From positions 31,044,800 to 31,108,799 of the forward strand of contig CM018690.1 of the NCBI GenBank assembly GCA_009363875.1: a stretch of 64,000 bases of DNA, given 5' to 3'. Source of the stretch: Mikania micrantha. Its lineage: Eukaryota; Streptophyta; Magnoliopsida; Asterales; Asteraceae. The translations under genes and the position numbers were made by a program. This document shows positions 45,734-57,310 of this stretch, one piece after another (position 1 is the first letter of the stretch; the number at the start of each line of letters is the position of its first letter). Under the pieces are notes generated by a model that saw nothing but the letters and a program-made list of their open reading frames with translations, was not told where the DNA came from and did not search any database.

Positions 45734-46208
45734 GTGAGTTTACGGCCCCTCTTTACTCTTTTTCAAACGCTTTTAAATAGGGGGAGAATACTTGTTGCAT
45801 CGAGTCAAACATCTATTACTGTACAAACATTTTGGTGTATGCTGGTTTATTAGACAAACATTAAGTGTTGTAATCGTAAGAAGTCCTCACAAAGTCTTAC
45901 CGTTAATGTACAAACAACGAGGCGAGTTTGAATGGATCCGTTTGGGGTGTGACTAACCCCGCGTGGCGAAATATTGACTGGATGTCATAACACGTGAAAA
46001 CTTGACCTATCTTGCCATGTTATTACGAGACATGGCAGAGGCAAAGACTAACAAGTCTAGTTCGGTAGTGATGCACTGACACTTTGGGCCAAGGGCTCGG
46101 TACTAACATATGATAAACAGCATGACACACTTTCTTACTATATATGTATATCAAAACCTGTGAACTCACCAACCATTGTGTTGACACTTTTCTAACTTGT
46201 ATTCTCAG
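45734..46208 (+). other. Putative leader intron, C 5' LTR
   Basis: TAAG|GTGAGTTTACGGCCCC to CTTGTATTCTCAG|GTAACTAG, 475 bp; identical length in the 3' LTR (54550-55024). Confidence 0.5.
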
Positions 46209-46557
46209 GTAACTAGCGTGACTAGCAGGAGGACAAGAATGCACAATTTAAGGAAACGAGCATTAGGAACTTGCATGCATCTTGTCTTATCATTATGAAA
46301 ACAATTTACTTTTATTCTGTTAAACAATGATGTGATAAACTATCTAATTCCGCTGCATATGTCAAACATTTGATTTTCCGCTGCAATATATTATGACGAT
46401 TTTTATTCCGCTGTAAACTATTTTGTTATGTGTATGTGTCAAACTTGGAATTGTAAACGCATATAGAGTTGTTCTATATGACCTTGAGCTGTGATTCTGG
46501 ACACGTCACATCCACGTGGACATACACCACGATTGGGAAATTGGGGGTGTGACAGAC

Positions 46558-46574
46558 TGGTATCAGAGCCTTGG
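46558..46574 (+). other. Element C primer binding site
   Basis: TGGTATCAGAGCCTTGG three bases after the 5' LTR; TGGTATCAGAGC is the standard plant initiator Met-tRNA primer site. Confidence 0.92.
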
Positions 46575-46709
46575 TTATAGGGAACTAGGTTTGCATGTAG
46601 TGAACTTAGACTATAGCCATTGCTCAACGCTAGACACTACACGTAGAACTTGCACACTGATGACATTGTTACTTATTAAACTGTTGCTTACTAACGAAGA
46701 ACTTACAGG

Positions 46710-47462
46710 ATGGCCAACAATGACAGCACCGGTAGGAACGCAGACCGACTCCCTACCACTGACGACATGGCTGCAGAGAGCCGGCGACGGATTGATGATA
46801 TCGTAGCCCAGGTTGACGCCGAGATGGATCGGCGGGCTAGGAACGCTACACGGGCCAGATATTGGGGATGGCTTCCCGCCATACTCCAGAGTTGGATCGT
46901 CGAGGAGAGAGTACCTCCATATCGATATCCTGGCGACACCGCTCCAGGACATCGACTACCACCATTCGGAGTGCCGATGGAGCAGGCCTTCGCGGCACAT
47001 GTTGCTTGCACTCGACGGGAGGTCTGGAAGACTAGGGGACTATCGGAAGAGGTTCGGGCTGTTCACGAGAAGAACGATCGACTAGAGAGACAAAACGATA
47101 GGCTGGAGAAACGCAACAACAGATTAGAGGCACAGATGGAGACTCTACGCCTCCAAGTGTCTCAACTAATGACCCAGCACGGACAGGTCGTTGACGTCGT
47201 GCAGGAGCATGATGTGCGTATCACCGAGAATCGGACCGACATAACCGAAACTCAGGCGATGGTGCAGGCTAGCGATGCCATGCTTAACGCATGGGCTGCA
47301 CAGTTTATTGAGGAACCACCTCAAGAGGATGGTCCTGAATTCGAGGCCGAGGACCTCGAAGAAGAGGACTTTGACGAGGATCCTAATGAGGATCCGGAGG
47401 AGGATGATGATGACGGAGACGCTGCCAGCGACATTTCACACGTCTCTATGGATTCGGACTAG
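46710..47462 (+). CDS. Element C extra ORF: coiled-coil, acidic-tail protein of unknown function
   Basis: A 250-codon frame lies between the primer site and gag on the sense strand. Residues about 20-60 are rich in Arg/Asp helices (AESRRRIDDIVAQVDAEMDR). A Trp/Pro-rich stretch follows. Residues about 112-190 form a strong heptad-like coiled coil (NDRLERQNDRLEKRNNRLEA). The tail from ~205 is very acidic (EEDFDEDPNEDPEEDDDD) and ends SHVSMDSD. No zinc knuckle, protease or membrane segment is seen, and it is not similar to gag by eye. The ATG is one base after CTTACAG, an acceptor-like site. Extra ORFs are known in several plant LTR element groups, but I cannot name a family. Codon quality and an intact frame in a young element suggest it is expressed or was recently. 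Confidence 0.75.
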   Translation: MANNDSTGRNADRLPTTDDMAAESRRRIDDIVAQVDAEMDRRARNATRARYWGWLPAILQSWIVEERVPPYRYPGDTAPGHRLPPFGVPMEQAFAAHVACTRREVWKTRGLSEEVRAVHEKNDRLERQNDRLEKRNNRLEAQMETLRLQVSQLMTQHGQVVDVVQEHDVRITENRTDITETQAMVQASDAMLNAWAAQFIEEPPQEDGPEFEAEDLEEEDFDEDPNEDPEEDDDDGDAASDISHVSMDSD

Positions 47463-47762
47463 AGGACTCTTTTATTTTGTATTTTTTTCTTATTTTGGCC
47501 TAGACGAGCGGGATGTGCTCGAAGAACTTATTATGTATTTCCTTTTGAAATTATTGTACTTCAAGCTTATTATTAATGAGAATTATGTTTTGTTTTACTT
47601 ATCGCATTTATGACCATAACTACTTGATGACATAACATCTGACTTGACTACTATCATGACATATGACCTGACTTCTGACATGACATCTGACTTGCCTTCT
47701 CTCATAACATTGGCTAACACTCTAACTCATGCTAACTAACATTCTATCCTTCCGTATAGAAT
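47463..47762 (+). other. Spacer between extra ORF and gag, intron-like 3' end
   Basis: Holds imperfect repeats of ACATCTGACTTG (47636-47700), then GCTAACTAAC and a pyrimidine-containing CCTTCCGTATAG three bases before the gag ATG, resembling a branch point and acceptor. Confidence 0.45.
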
Positions 47763-47910
47763 ATGTCGGGAAGAGGAGCTAATGCCCTGAGACTCAAACG
47801 TAAGGCCGAAAAGGCAAGGATCAACATGATGGTTGAACGCAGATTCAACAGGATGCTTGCGGAGTACGAGACGAACAAGCACGCCAGCGAGACTAGTGGC
47901 ACTAACAACG
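47763..47910 (+). CDS. Element C gag, putative first exon
   Basis: 49 codons plus one base encode a basic start (SGRGANALRLKRKAEKARI) and a short helix. Unspliced, the frame ends soon after at a TGA near 47933. The donor AACG|GTACTAAC at 47910/47911 and the acceptor GACCAGCAG ending at 47988 join it in phase 1 to the capsid frame, again forming a glycine codon, exactly as in element A. Splicing is inferred. Confidence 0.55.
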
Positions 47911-47988
47911 GTACTAACACTTGCCTAACATGACTAACACAGTGTAGATGTCACGCACTAACACACGACATTGGCTTCTGACCAGCAG
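47911..47988 (+). other. Putative phase-1 gag intron, element C
   Basis: 78 bp, GTACTAAC...GCTTCTGACCAGCAG. It contains in-frame stops and CTAAC branch-like strings. Very short for a plant intron but in the same place and phase as in element A. Confidence 0.5.
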
Positions 47989-50900
47989 GATCGCAAGGGA
48001 ACAACAACAAAGGATGTTCTTTCAAATCCTTTCTAAACTGCCACCCCCACAAGTTCAAGGGGACTGAGGGAGCTGTTGGGATGCTTCGCTGGGTGGAGAA
48101 AGTTGAATCTGTGTTCGCCATGTGCGACTGTGCTGAAGAGAATAAGGTTAAATACGCAACCGGTACACTGGAGGGACCGGCCCTCACATGGTGGAATACC
48201 AATGTTCAAACCCTGGGGTTGGACGGTGCCAACTCCATGTCATGGGCTGACTTCACCCGGCTACTGCAAGACGAATATTGTCCTCGTGATGAGATCAGGA
48301 AGTTGGAAGCTGAATTCTGGGTGCATAAGATGGTGGGATCTGAGATCGAGCAGTACTGCACTCGATTTCACGAGCTATGCAAGCTATGCCCGACTATGGT
48401 GACGCCGGAATACAAGAAGATCGAGCAGTTCATCAGTGGACTGCCCGAGCAATTTCAAAGCATAGCGATGGCATCTGACATCACCACCATCCAACCACTG
48501 ATCAGACTGGCTCATAAGCTGACTGATCAAGCCGTAGCACAGGGCAAGCTACCGAAACGAGGCGAGCACGTGAAGCCTCAAGAAAGCCAGAAGAGGAAGT
48601 GGGAACCCAGCCACCCTCAAACTCATCAACCTCAACAACAACAAAGATCTGCACCAGCCAGAGCTTTCACTGCCACCCAACCCGATGACAAGGGGAAGGG
48701 TGTATACCAAGGGAAATACCCACTGTGCAACCGATGCTCATACCATCACACCGGGCAATGCGAACGATACCGATGCCTGAAGTGCGGGAGGCATGGTCAC
48801 ATGGCCAAAGATTGCAGATCAAGATTTCCTATCAACAACAACAATCCCAACAACCAACAAAATCAGCACAACAACAATCAAAACACTCTTAAGGGGTGTT
48901 ATGAATGTGGCAAGCCGGGCCACATGAGGAGGGATTGCCCTCAACTAAAGAAGGCCGGAGGGGGAGCGGCCAAAGGCCGAGCATTCGTGATTGGCTCGGG
49001 GGAAGCCAAGAATGATCCAAACATCGTAACCGGTACGTTTCTTTTAAATAATGTCTACGCTAGCATATTATTTGATACCGGTGCCGATAGGAGTTTTATA
49101 TCTAGTGAGTTTAGTGAATTGCTAGACATTACCCCAACACCACTAGATTATAAGTATACCGTAGAGTTAGCTGACGGCAAACTGATTGAAACACAACACA
49201 TCTTCCGAGGATGCGTCATGGTTTTGGCGGATCATGAACTCGAAATCGATTTAATGCCTGTGACTCTCGGAAGCTTTGATGTGGTCGTTGGAATGGATTG
49301 GTTATCCACTAACCAGGCTGAGATCGTATGCAACGAGAAGATCGTACGAGTGACGTTGCAGAACGGAGAACAGATCTCGATTCAGGGGGGAAGACGGGGA
49401 GTACCTCTGAACATCGTGTCGTGCATGAAGGCGAACAAGTACCTACAAAAGGGATACACTGCCATACTAGCCCTCATCGCAGAGCAACCAAAGAAGGGGA
49501 GGAAGATTGAGGACATCTCCGTAGTCCGTGATTTTCCCGAAGTGTTTCCCGAGGATCTACCTGGATTACCTCCGAAACGACAAGTCGAGTTCCAGATAGA
49601 TCTTACACCTGGAGCAGCACCGATTGCCAAAGCTCCATACCGACTAGCACCGACTGAGATGCAGGAACTGTCTAACCAGTTGCAGGAGCTGTTAGACAAG
49701 GGATTTATCAGACCGAGCTTCTCACCTTGGGGAGCACCGGTCTTGTTCGTAAAGAAGAAAGACGGATCATTCCGTATGTGTATCGACTACAGAGAGCTGA
49801 ACAAGGTGACGATCAAGAATCGATATCCCTTACCGCGAATAGACGATCTGTTTGACCAGTTGCAAGGGTCAAGCTACTATTCGAAGATCGATTTAAGATC
49901 GGGTTACCACCAACTAAGGATACAGGAAAACGATATTCCTAAGACTGCCTACCGAACTCGATACGGACACTACGAATTCTTGGTTATGCCCTTTGGACTG
50001 ACCAACGCACCAGCCGTGTTCATGGATCTCATGAATAGAGTGTGCAAACCTTACCTTGACAAATTCGTAATAGTGTTCATTGATGACATTCTGATTTACT
50101 CGAAGAATCAGGAAGAACATGCTGAGCATTTGAGGCTAGTCTTAGAACTATTAAAGAAAGAGCAGTTGTACGCAAAGCTTTCAAAATGCGACTTTTGGAT
50201 TCGCGAAGTCCAATTCCTTGGACACGTGGTTAATGAACGGGGGATACACGTAGACCCAGCTAAGATCGAAGCCATCAAGAACTGGGAAGCACCCAGGACT
50301 CCAACTGAGGTGCGACAATTCTTAGGTCTGGCCGGGTACTACCGAAGATTCATCGAAGGATTCTCGAAGATTGCTCAATCACTGACCTCCTTGACTCATA
50401 AGGATAAGAAATTTGATTGGGGAGACAAACAAGAAGCTGCTTTCAACCTGTTGAAACAGAAACTATGCACTGCACCCATCCTATCCCTACCGGAAGGATG
50501 TGATGACTTCGTGGTGTATTGCGACGCTTCGAAACAAGGACTCGGTTGCGTGCTGATGCAACGCGAGAAAGTGATAGCATACGCTTCACGCCAACTGAAG
50601 GTACATGAGAAGAACTACACGACTCATGACCTTGAGTTGGGAGCCGTGGTGTTTGCCTTGAAGATCTGGCGACACTACTTGTACGGCACGAAATGTACTA
50701 TCTTTACCGATCATAAGAGCCTACAACACATCTTCGACCAGAAAGAGTTGAACATGAGACAGCGAAGGTGGGTTGAACTCATAGGTGATTATGATTGCGC
50801 CATCAAGTATCATCCAGGCAAAGCCAATGTAGTGGCCGACGCGTTGAGTCGAAAAGAAACGACAAAGCGCGTGCGTGCACTACAACTCACGATTCATTCT

Positions 50901-52298
50901 GAATTGCCAAATCAGATACGAAACGCACAACAAGAAGCTCTAAAAGCTGAAAACCTTACTCTCGAAGCCATGCGTGGCATGGATAAGCAAATAAAGGCCA
51001 AAGACGACGGAGCTTACTATTTAATGGATCGAATCTGGATTCCACGCTACGGAGGATTGAGAGAAGTAGTGATGGACGAAGCACACAAGAGCCGGTATTC
51101 CATACATCCGGGCTCTGACAAAATGTATCATGATCTGAAAACAACTTACTGGTGGCCGAACATGAAAGCCGAAATAGCAACTTACGTGAGTAAGTGTTTA
51201 ACGTGCTCAAAAGTCAAAGTTGAGTACCAAAAGCCATCAGGGTTACTTCAACAACCGGAATTACCAATGTGGAAATGGGAGCAGATTTCCATGGACTTCA
51301 TAACTAAACTGCCCAAAACGGCGAGTGGATGCGATACCATCTGGGTTATCGTAGACCGACTGACAAAGTCCGCACACTTCCTACCTATCAAGGAGACTGA
51401 CAAGCTAGACAAACTCACACGTATCTATCTGAAGGAAGTGGTTACTCGACATGGAGTGCCAATCTCAATCATATCTGATCGCGACAGCCGATTCACGTCG
51501 CATTTCTGGAAGTCCTTGCATAAGGCTTTGGGCACGAGATTGGACATGAGTACCGCTTACCACCCGCAGACGGACGGGCAGAGTGAGCGAACCATACAGA
51601 CACTGGAGGACATGCTACGGGCATGCGTTATTAACTTTGGGAGTAGCTGGGAATCTCATCTACCGTTAGTTGAGTTTTCGTACAATAACAGCTACCACAC
51701 AAGCATCCAAGCTGCACCATTCGAGGCACTATACGGACGTAAGTGTCGATCACCCATCTGCTGGGCAGAAGTTGGAGACAGCCAACTGACTGGACCAGAG
51801 CTCGTGCACGAAACAACTGAAAAGATTGTACAAATACGCAAACGAATGGCAGCGGCTCGGGACAGACAGAAAAGCTATGCTGACAAAAGACGCAAACCGT
51901 TAGAATTTCAGGTAGGGGACAGAGTGTTACTCAAAGTCTCGCCCTGGAAGGGAGTCATTCGGTTTGGCAAACGAGGAAAGTTGAACCCTCGTTACATTGG
52001 ACCGTTCGAGATAACAAAACGAATAGGCCCTGTAGCCTACGAACTGAACCTGCCAGTCGAACTGAGCAGTGTACACAACGTATTCCACATCTCGAACCTC
52101 AAGAAGTGCCTATCTGATGAGACACTTGTTATTCCTCTCGAGGAAATACGAATCGACGAACAATTGAACTTCGTTGAGGAACCGGTGGAGATTATGGACC
52201 GGGAAACCAAGAAGCTCAAACTTAGTAAAATACCGATAGTAAAGGTGCGATGGAATTCGCGACGCGGACCGGAATTCACGTGGGAACGTGAAGACTAG
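47989..52298 (+). CDS. Element C gag-pol polyprotein (Tekay/Del chromovirus), stop in chromodomain
   Basis: One uninterrupted frame carries capsid, nucleocapsid, protease, RT, RNase H, integrase and part of a chromodomain. Counting from the ATG at 48081, the zinc knuckles CLKCGRHGHMAKDC and CYECGKPGHMRRDC lie near residues 232 and 272. Protease LFDTGADRSFIS is near 330. RT has CIDYRELNKVTIKNRYPLP near 565 and the active site FIDDILIYS near 667. RNase H has VYCDASKQGLG near 813. Integrase has the HHCC zinc site with CLTCSKVKV, then catalytic residues in SMDFITKLP (~1071), ISDRDSRFT (~1131) and DGQSERTIQ (~1168). A GPF module (YIGPFEITKRIGPVAYEL) is near 1306 and a chromodomain start (IPIVKVRWNSRRGPEFTWER) near 1385. 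TAG at 52296-52298 removes about 22 residues that A and B retain. All enzymatic residues are intact. Without the inferred splice, translation would start at 48081 inside the capsid. Confidence 0.95.
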
Positions 52299-52356
52299 AT
52301 GAAACAAAAGTACCCACACCTGTTCGCGGAACAGACAAACACTGACAACACAAGTT

Positions 52357-52393
52357 GAATTTCGGGACGAAATTCTTTCTAACATGGGGAGGA
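52357..52393 (+). other. C post-pol hairpin and polypurine tract
   Basis: GAATTTCGGGACGAAATTC, shared with A and B, then CATGGGGAGGA abutting the 3' LTR. Confidence 0.75.
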
Positions 52394-55370
52394 TGTGACA
52401 CCCCGTAATTTCCAGGTCAGCTTTATACTTATTTAAATGTTTATTTAAATGCTTTATGCACACGTGGCACTAGAATTAGATTAACTTAGTGTGACACGTG
52501 GCGCGACAGTACGAACACTGACTCCTGGCCAGATAATTCGTGGAATTTTCGACAAACAACACACACGTGTCAAAACTCACGAACGTTGGTGAACGTCAAG
52601 CACATTGTTTAGCACAACACTCGAAACCTCACGAAACACTCACACATTGAGCAAGGAAGTTCAAACAAGGCCAAACGATGGTTCGGAAGCATGAAAACGA
52701 CGAAGGACGGATCAAAACATTAAAAAGGGCTTATTGGGCTCTCTGGGAGCCCACCGTGGTACGCGGTGGCCCAACAAGCAATCCCATCAGCGATACGCGA
52801 CATACATCGCGGGGATTGACTCCCGAAATGCTCCGCGGTACGCGGAGAACATTTTGAACCCCCATCGCGGTACGCGACACCGGCCAGTCGACAAAATCTT
52901 TATAAATCCAAGACAAATCATGCCTAAACTACTCTTACCATCATTTCACTCAGTTCTACACGCATCACCTCGACTGAACCCGTCTTCTACACCATTTCTC
53001 TGCCATTTTTCCACCATTGAAGCACCTTTGAAGCTCCACACTTGAACATTCAAGCTTGTTAACCACTTGGAAGCTCGAAGATTCGTCATCTCCTTGCCAT
53101 TGTTGCGAGTCCTTACTGTCCAGAAGAACCACGAGCTGTTCCCCTCATCATTCCAGCACCTTTGAAGCCTTGGAAGGTAGTTTTTCACCCCTTGTGGCAT
53201 AAAACACCCTCTTGACGCTCACAAGCACACATGCATGGCTTAAAACACACATGCAACCACCATTGTAGCACATGCACGAAAATATGTTCTGGGTTTGTTG
53301 ATTTTAAAGTGTTCTATGATGATCTAAAGTGATTAGATGATGTTTTAGGAAGATCTATGATGATGAGTATATGTCTTGTTGCTTGAAATGATGATTTAAG
53401 ATGATATAGATACATGCATGTATGATCCATGAGTATTGGAAGGATGTTAGGTATATAGAAAGGTTCATAGATGATATTGATGATGATTTACATGATTAGA
53501 TTTGGTTAAAATGGCCAAAAGGGTGATTTTTGGTAATGTTTCTATTAATAGAAACTTTATATTTGCAAAATGAGGTTGTGGATGAAATGGTGAACATGCA
53601 AGTATATAGAACTACTACTAGGTTGATAATATGATGATTTGAATGTTAGATCATGATTTTTAATAATGATTATGGTCATAGGTGATGAGTTACTATTTTT
53701 AGTAACTTTGTTTGTCGAAATAATGTTAAGTGATGAATTTGGCTATGTTAATATGTTTATATGATGCTAAGTAGCCTATAATGATGTTTGATAAGATGAA
53801 AATTGGTTTAGAAATGTTAAAATGGTCATTTCTATGCAAAACTAGAAAGTTACTATATATAGTAACTTTATTTTTACAAAAACCGATTTGTCAACATGTT
53901 GAATGATTTGAGCATGCTAAATGACTTAATATGTTTTGATATGATGTTTAGATGCTAAGATAGATGGTTTCCGATGTCACGTATGCCAAAAATGGAAACT
54001 TTCCATTTTAGGAAACTTTTATGTGCTAACTTGTTATAAACGACTTATGTGGCTTTGTATGATGATGTGTTATGTGTTAACATGATCACATAGGACTAAC
54101 GAGCATGCTAGAACTATAAAACCGATATGCTTTGTGAACTTTCTAAAGATGGAAACTTACTATAAATAGTAAGTTGTCCATAGACGCGACCTACGCGTTT
54201 TGCACACGACAAACACTTACACGATTGCTACACGATTCACAAACCGTCACACGGTTCACCAACGAGTCGTTGATTTGACACGGTCAACTTTGGTCAAACA
54301 CGGTCAAACACGGTCAAACATGGTCAAACACGGTCAATATGGACCAACACGAGCAAACACGGACATTGTGGACCGCCATGGACAAACATGAACAACCAAG
54401 GGTTGTTGGGCACAAACACGAGCACTAACACCAACACTAGCACGGTCCCTTACACGAACTCACGTACGGTATACGATATAGGTTGCCGGTGACCGACGTG
54501 CTACACGACAACTCAGGAGCTTACACTTACGTACAATCATATCACTAAGGTGAGTTTACGGCCCCTCTTTACTCTTTTTCAAACGCTTTTAAATAGGGGG
54601 AGAATACTTGTTGCATCGAGTCAAACATCTATTAATGTACAAACATTTTGGTGTATGCTGGTTTATTAGACAAACATTAAGTGTTGTAATCGTAAGAAGT
54701 CCTCACAAAGTCTTACCGTTAATGTACAAACAACGAGGCGAGTTTGAATGGATCCGTTTGGGGTGTGACTAACCCCGCGTGGCGAAATATTGACTGGATG
54801 TCATAACATGTGAAAACTTGACCTATCTTGCCATGTTATTACGAGACATGGCAGAGGCAAAGACTAACAAGTCTAGTTCGGTAGTGATGCACTGACACTT
54901 TGGGCCAAGGGCTCGGTACTAACATATGATAAACAGCATGACACACTTTCTTACTATATATGTATATCAAAACCTGTGAACTCACCAACCATTGTGTTGA
55001 CACTTTTCTAACTTGTATTCTCAGGTAACTAGCGTGACTAGCAGGAGGACAAGAATGCACAATTTAAGGAAACGAGCATTAGGAACTTGCATGCATCTTG
55101 TCTTATCATTATGAAAACAATTTACTTTTATTCTGTTAAACAATGATGTGATAAACTATCTAATTCCGCTGCATATGTCAAACATTTGATTTTCCGCTGC
55201 AATATATTATGACGATTTTTATTCCGCTGTAAACTATTTTGTTATGTGTATGTGTCAAACTTGGAATTGTAAACGCATATAGAGTTGTTCTATATGACCT
55301 TGAGCTGTGATTCTGGACACGTCACATCCACGTGGACATACACCACGATTGGGAAATTGGGGGTGTGACA
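52394..55370 (+). repeat. Element C 3' LTR
   Basis: 2,977 bp, near-identical to the 5' LTR. Differences seen include CGCGGT/CGTGGT in the first GC box and one added A near 53800. Followed by ACTTG and the resumed B LTR. Confidence 0.96.
54550..55024 (+). other. Putative leader intron, C 3' LTR copy
   Basis: Same donor, acceptor and 475-bp length as in the 5' LTR. Confidence 0.45.
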
Positions 55371-55375
55371 ACTTG

Positions 55376-56372
55376 ATCCAAAACCGTCACCAACGGGTCG
55401 TTAGGTCAAACACGGTCAAACACGGTCAACATGACCCACTTAACAACTCGGTGTTGTTAAACACGAACACGGTCCTGTGAGGCCCACATATGTGAACACA
55501 AACTCATAGTACCTATGTGATATAGGTGACTACTAACCAGCGAGCTACACTATCTCTTTTGAGCAAACGCATTACTTAACTCAGGTGAGTTTTACAGCCC
55601 CACTTTTACTCTCATACTGTTTTAATAAACTTTGGGGTGAGAATACTATGCAACTGTTTTAGATATGGTACTGATATGTTGTGAAAACCATTTTCGAGTG
55701 TAACTATTATCGCTTAAAGTCCTCACTTATCCTTACCGTTAATTGTATCACAAACGAGTCGTAATTACGTAGTACTACTGGGTTTGACTAACCCCACTCG
55801 GCACCAATGTTGACTGGAGGTCATAACGAGTGTAATTTCGATGGGAATGCGGGTTCAGCGATGACCTGAAGAGGCAAACGGGAACAGTCTAGTTTCGGTA
55901 AGATGAACTGACACACTCCACGGATCGTAGTATCCAACAACAAAACTTAACATACCCAGTATATGTCTGTTTACTTTTCAGTCTGTCTAAACCTGTGAAC
56001 TCACCAACTTTTTAGTTGACACTTTTCGCATGTATTCTCAGGTAAGTAATGAAGCACACGCTAGGACACAAAGGAGGAGTACAAGAGAGTCTCATGCATT
56101 TTAGACTCCTAGGCTTTGTGTTGATGTGTTCATTTTGAAAACAATATTGATTTATGTAGTGTTTGATACAATTTACTTTCCACTGCAAACTTTGTTTACT
56201 TATGATGCTTAAAATATTTTCCGCTGCTTACTTATGAAAATCATGATTGTTTTACAAACCTGTGTGATTGTGTAACTCATATAGAGTCGTTCTATATGAC
56301 CATGAGCTGTGATCCTGGCCACGTCACACCCACGTGGACTGACACCACGAGTGGGAATTTGGGGGTGTGACA
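55376..56372 (+). mobile_element. Element B 3' LTR, second part
   Basis: Continues the LTR cut at 43578 and ends GGGGGTGTGACA at 56372. The next bases, TATTC, are in frame with A's integrase text, so TATTC is the likely target duplication of B, with the left copy deleted. Confidence 0.85.
55585..56041 (+). other. Putative leader intron, B LTR
   Basis: CTCAG|GTGAGTTTTACAGCCCC to GCATGTATTCTCAG|GTAAGTAATG, 457 bp. Confidence 0.45.
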
Positions 56373-57173
56373 TATTCACTTCTAACATTTGGAAATCATT
56401 GCAAAAGTCGCTTGGTACGCGGTTGGATATGAGTACAGCATACCACCCACAAACCGATGGCCAGAGCGAACGCACGTTACAAACTCTCGAAGATATGCTA
56501 CGAGCGTGCGTAGTAGACTTCGGCAACAGTTGCGAAACTCACCTACCGTTGGTGGAGTTCTCCTACAATAACAGTTACCACACCAGCATCAAGGCAGCGC
56601 CATTTGAGGCACTCTATGGCAGGAAATGCCGATCACCTATCTGTTGGGCGGAAGTGGGCGACAGTCAGCTCACTGGCCCGGAACTTGTACACGAAACTAC
56701 GGAGAAAATCGTGCAAATCAGAAACCGCATGGCAGCAGCTCGTGATCGTCAAAAGAGCTATGCCGACAAACGCCGGAAACCTTTGGAATTTCAGGTAGGA
56801 GACAAAGTCCTTCTGAAAGTTTCACCTTGGAAAGGCGTCATTCGTTTTGGTAAACGAGGTAAACTGAACCCAAGGTTTATTTGACCTTTCGAGATCCTGA
56901 AAAGGATTGGTCCAGTGGCATACCAACTCAACTTGCCAGCCGAACTTGACGGATGAGATCCAGGTGGATGAACAACTACGGTTCGTGGAAGAGCCGGTAG
57001 AGATCATGGACCGTGAGGTCAAACAACTCAAACAGTGTAAGATTCCTATTGTTAAAGTTCGATGGAACTCGAAACGCGGACCTGAATTCACGTGGGAGCG
57101 TGAAGATCAGATGATGCGCAAATATCCCCATCTCTTCAAGCAGACGACGTTAAACGCCGACAACAACAAATAA
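56373..57173 (+). pseudogene. Element A integrase-chromodomain remnant
   Basis: The text from FTSNIWKS through YHPQTDGQSERTLQTLEDML and LEFQVGDKVLLKV to the GPF region matches the C-terminal half of the C and B integrases. TGA at 56882-56884 interrupts the GPF module. Further on about 75 bp are missing just after the VAYQLNLP equivalent, which also shifts the frame. From 56907 the frame continues with VEEPVEIMDREVKQ and a full chromodomain (IPIVKVRWNSKRGPEFTWER) ending NADNNK at 57173. The left edge is B's LTR end. With the 3' LTR of A right after it, this is the tail of element A. Confidence 0.9.
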
Positions 57174-57310
57174 ATTTCGGGACGAAATTCCTTTCAACAA
57201 GGGGATGATGTAACAACCGGAAAATGTTCGTCTTTCAAACACTCTTGCTTCTCAAACACTACCAACAACAACCAAATTTCGGGACGAAATTTCTTTCAAC
57301 AAGGGGATGA
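57172..57310 (+). repeat. Duplicated hairpin and polypurine tract before A 3' LTR
   Basis: AAATTTCGGGACGAAATT and CTTTCAACAAGGGGATGATGT occur at 57172-57221 and again at 57274-57320, about 102 bp apart. Only the second copy abuts the LTR start; the first is followed by TAACAACCGG, similar to an LTR start but not one. Confidence 0.8.

Larger units (their letters stand above)
43579..46554 (+). repeat. Element C 5' LTR
   Basis: 2,976 bp, TG...CA, same family as the fragment at 1-710. Contains the GC-box/TATA module, hairpin ladder, ACACGGTCAA decamer repeat and leader donor/acceptor pair described below. Open frames inside, such as 43919-44230, are LTR text and recur in the 3' LTR. Confidence 0.96.
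43579..55370 (+). mobile_element. Tekay-type gypsy element C, complete and young
   Basis: LTRs at 43579-46554 and 52394-55370 (2,976 and 2,977 bp) begin TGTGACACCCCG and end GGGTGTGACA. A perfect ACTTG duplication flanks them (43574-43578, 55371-55375). By eye the LTRs differ at about eight positions plus one 1-bp indel. Between them lie a primer site, an extra ORF, gag exon 1, the gag-pol frame, the hairpin/polypurine tract. It lies inside the 3' LTR of element B. The only visible coding lesion is an early stop in the chromodomain. Confidence 0.96.
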
